In this document: positions 12,602-13,767 of the stretch, one piece after another
How positions within the stretch are numbered: position 1 is the stretch's first letter
How the letters are laid out: each line of letters opens with the position of its first letter
Assembly (NCBI GenBank): GCA_030640565.1
Contig: DAOWJD010000026.1
Location: forward strand, 1-13,767
DNA: 13,767 nucleotides
Reading direction: 5' to 3'
From: Nanobdellota archaeon
GTDB lineage: Archaea; Nanobdellota; Nanobdellia; Pacearchaeales; GW2011-AR1
Made by a program: the position numbers and the translations under genes
The notes under the pieces: model-generated
The model's input: the letters and a program-made list of their open reading frames with translations, nothing else
What the model was told of the DNA's origin: nothing
The model's database searches: none

Positions 12602-12796
12602 ATGAATAAAGAATATTTAGAAGAATTTGAAGGAATTGATATAAAAATAATTCTGAAAAACAACTTCCATTACAATGGAAAAATTGTTTCTATATCGGAA
12701 GATACCTTAAAATTTAAGGATAAATTTGATGCTGTGATTTTGATTAGTCTGGATTCTATTAAATTTGTGAGGCAAAATGTGAAAAATGGCAAATAA
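12602..12796 (+). CDS. Small Sm-like (LSm/Hfq-type fold) protein, probable
   Basis: 64 aa. An N-terminal helix (KEYLEEFEG) is followed by five predicted strands spaced as in Sm folds: IDIKIILKN, FHYNGKIVSISE (G at the usual Sm1 position, as in Y/F-x-G-x-I), DTLKFKDK, AVILISL, and SIKFVRQ (Sm2-like final strand with the I-x-x-I/V pattern). The short loop 4 resembles Hfq and bacterial-type members rather than archaeal Lsm1. Sm-like rings bind U-rich or small RNAs, so a role with the structured element upstream of the integrase is imaginable but unproven. It lies 47 bp after the integrase in the same direction. An unrelated small beta-barrel is the main alternative. Confidence 0.65.
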   Translation: MNKEYLEEFEGIDIKIILKNNFHYNGKIVSISEDTLKFKDKFDAVILISLDSIKFVRQNVKNGK

Positions 12797-12826
12797 ACTT
12801 AATCCCCAGACCTATACTGAACACCG

Positions 12827-12876
12827 CTATACACACTACACACATCACTATACACACATACACACATACACACACT
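12827..12876 (+). repeat. CTATACACAC/ATACACAC repeat cluster before the RHH gene
   Basis: CTATACACAC occurs at 12827-12836 and 12848-12857, with further ATACACAC units to about 12875. The strand is almost free of G. The motif returns after the RHH gene at 13622 and 13641, which argues for a specific binding-site set (operator or iterons) over a simple CA microsatellite. The cluster ends about 26 bp before the ATG, within the probable leader. Confidence 0.65.
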
Positions 12877-12891
12877 TAATTTTAAATGTGG

Positions 12892-12897
12892 GGGTGA
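12892..12897 (+). promoter_or_regulatory. Shine-Dalgarno sequence of the RHH gene
   Basis: GGGGTG followed by AAAAA and the ATG; GGTGA complements the archaeal 16S 3' end. It implies a leadered mRNA that would include the repeat cluster, unlike most genes here. Confidence 0.55.
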
Positions 12898-12901
12898 AAA
12901 A

Positions 12902-13618
12902 ATGAAAGGAGAGAGAATTAATATCTATTTTGATGCTGAAAGTTTAGAGATAATTGATGAGATGAAGAAAAGTGATGTTAATATTAGTAATATATGCCAA
13001 GCTGCAGTAAAAGGATGGATAAACAAATCAAGTGATTATGCTCTTTTAAAAGAAAAAGTATTATCATTAGAAAAAGATCATGAAGAAAAGATAAGCACAA
13101 TAAAACATCAAAAAGAAAAAATTGAAGAGAAGATTAAAAAGGAAAATGAAGGATTTTTTTCTATTAAAAATAAAACTTTGGAATTGATGGGAAAAGAATC
13201 AACAAAAAAACATACTCTCTCAAAAATTAAGGATAAATTTTATTCAAATGAACAGGGGGAAGAATTCATAAAAGAATTAATAAAAGACACTTTTAAGAGT
13301 TATATTAATTATTTATTTACTTGGTCAGAAATAAAAGGAGACGAAGAAACTAATCCAAAGTATTGGGAAGAATTTGATATTATTAATGGCAAATTTAATG
13401 ATAAACTTAATATTCTTTCTCAAAAGTTTATGAAAAATTATGATGGAACTTTTAATAGAGATTATTTTAAATTGGAGATTATATATTCTAAGATAAAAGC
13501 ATTTGTTAGTAAAAATCATAAAGATTTTTCACCACAGATTTTTTTAGAAAATAAAAATCCTAATAAATATTATGATTCAGAATTATATTTATATATGCCA
13601 TTAAAAGATATTAAATGA
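12902..13618 (+). CDS. Ribbon-helix-helix DNA-binding protein with coiled coil and unknown C-terminal domain
   Basis: 238 aa. The N-terminus RINIYFDAESLEIIDEMKKS then NISNICQAAVKGWI (residues 5-42) fits a ribbon-helix-helix domain: a beta strand with alternating residues (INIYFD), then two helices, the second beginning NISN and ending KGWI. A long coiled coil follows (about 46-95; ALLKEKVLSLEKDHEEKIST). The C-terminal half is Asn/Lys/Tyr-rich and unrecognised. RHH dimers bind short repeated operators, and this gene is flanked on both sides by CTATACACAC repeats, so self-regulation or a partition/copy-control role (CopG/ParG-like in logic) is likely. Codon use is more AT-extreme than in the housekeeping genes, in line with acquired DNA. 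It is the last complete gene before the window end. Confidence 0.75.
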   Translation: MKGERINIYFDAESLEIIDEMKKSDVNISNICQAAVKGWINKSSDYALLKEKVLSLEKDHEEKISTIKHQKEKIEEKIKKENEGFFSIKNKTLELMGKESTKKHTLSKIKDKFYSNEQGEEFIKELIKDTFKSYINYLFTWSEIKGDEETNPKYWEEFDIINGKFNDKLNILSQKFMKNYDGTFNRDYFKLEIIYSKIKAFVSKNHKDFSPQIFLENKNPNKYYDSELYLYMPLKDIK

Positions 13619-13621
13619 AAA

Positions 13622-13654
13622 CTATACACACACTAAAAAACTATACACACACTA
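13622..13654 (+). repeat. Tandem CTATACACACACTA repeats after the RHH gene
   Basis: Two identical 14-mers, 13622-13635 and 13641-13654, with a 19-bp period, starting 4 bases after the stop codon. The motif matches the cluster before the gene. From 13655 to the window end (about 110 bp) I see no gene or clear signal. Confidence 0.7.
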
Positions 13655-13767
13655 TTAAAAAATGAATACCAGATAGATTCAAAACCCTCCTCGATAAAAA
13701 AATAGGTGCTATCAGACATCAGAAAACTTAAAAAAACACGTCAGCGTTGCTTAAAACAAGTTTAAAA

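Noticed and set aside
12827..12876. CRISPR array
   Set aside because: The units are short, irregular CA-rich repeats without unique spacers, and no cas genes are present.

Overview
The window reads as AT-rich archaeal DNA. The markers are an archaeal-type glutamyl-tRNA synthetase with its long N-terminal extension, a short histidyl-tRNA synthetase, a Dph6-type diphthamide enzyme, a TrmB-family regulator, a class III signal peptide (type IV pilin-like) protein, and archaeal TATA boxes about 24-28 nt upstream of most start codons, so most mRNAs look leaderless. The gene set, small proteins and tight packing suit a DPANN-type archaeon (Woesearchaeota/Pacearchaeota-like). That placement is inference; no marker here proves it.

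Layout. 1-1645: a divergent pair of uncharacterised genes; the left one runs off the window edge. 1646-3812: a divergent-PAP2 membrane protein on the minus strand, then a GNAT acetyltransferase overlapping a GluRS gene that ends before the usual anticodon-binding domain. 3880-4323: a pilin-like secreted protein. 4495-6361: tRNA-His, a divergent pair (TrmB-family regulator and a 266-aa protein of unknown function), then a decayed partial copy of the tRNA-His locus; the pair is therefore bracketed by diverged direct repeats. 6363-8224: an RlaP/YcgL-type nucleotidyltransferase overlapping hisS. 8274-10156: small hypothetical genes and dph6, with two convergent pairs that abut almost base to base. 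10191-11075: scpA, the kleisin that partners SMC in chromosome segregation.

11076-13767 looks different. An unusual 324-bp gene-free stretch carries an imperfect 21-bp inverted repeat with its own strong TATA box. It is followed by a tyrosine recombinase, a small Sm-like protein and a ribbon-helix-helix/coiled-coil protein flanked on both sides by CTATACACAC-type repeats. Integrase, small RNA-binding-like protein and repeat-flanked DNA-binding protein together suggest part of an integrated mobile element or plasmid-like replicon. This is the best candidate in the window for an undescribed system.

Functional links: translation dominates (GluRS, HisRS, tRNA-His, and Dph6 for eEF2 diphthamide). 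hisS lies about 2.5 kb from tRNA-His. The tRNA encodes G-1 and C73 itself, so no Thg1-type G addition should be needed.
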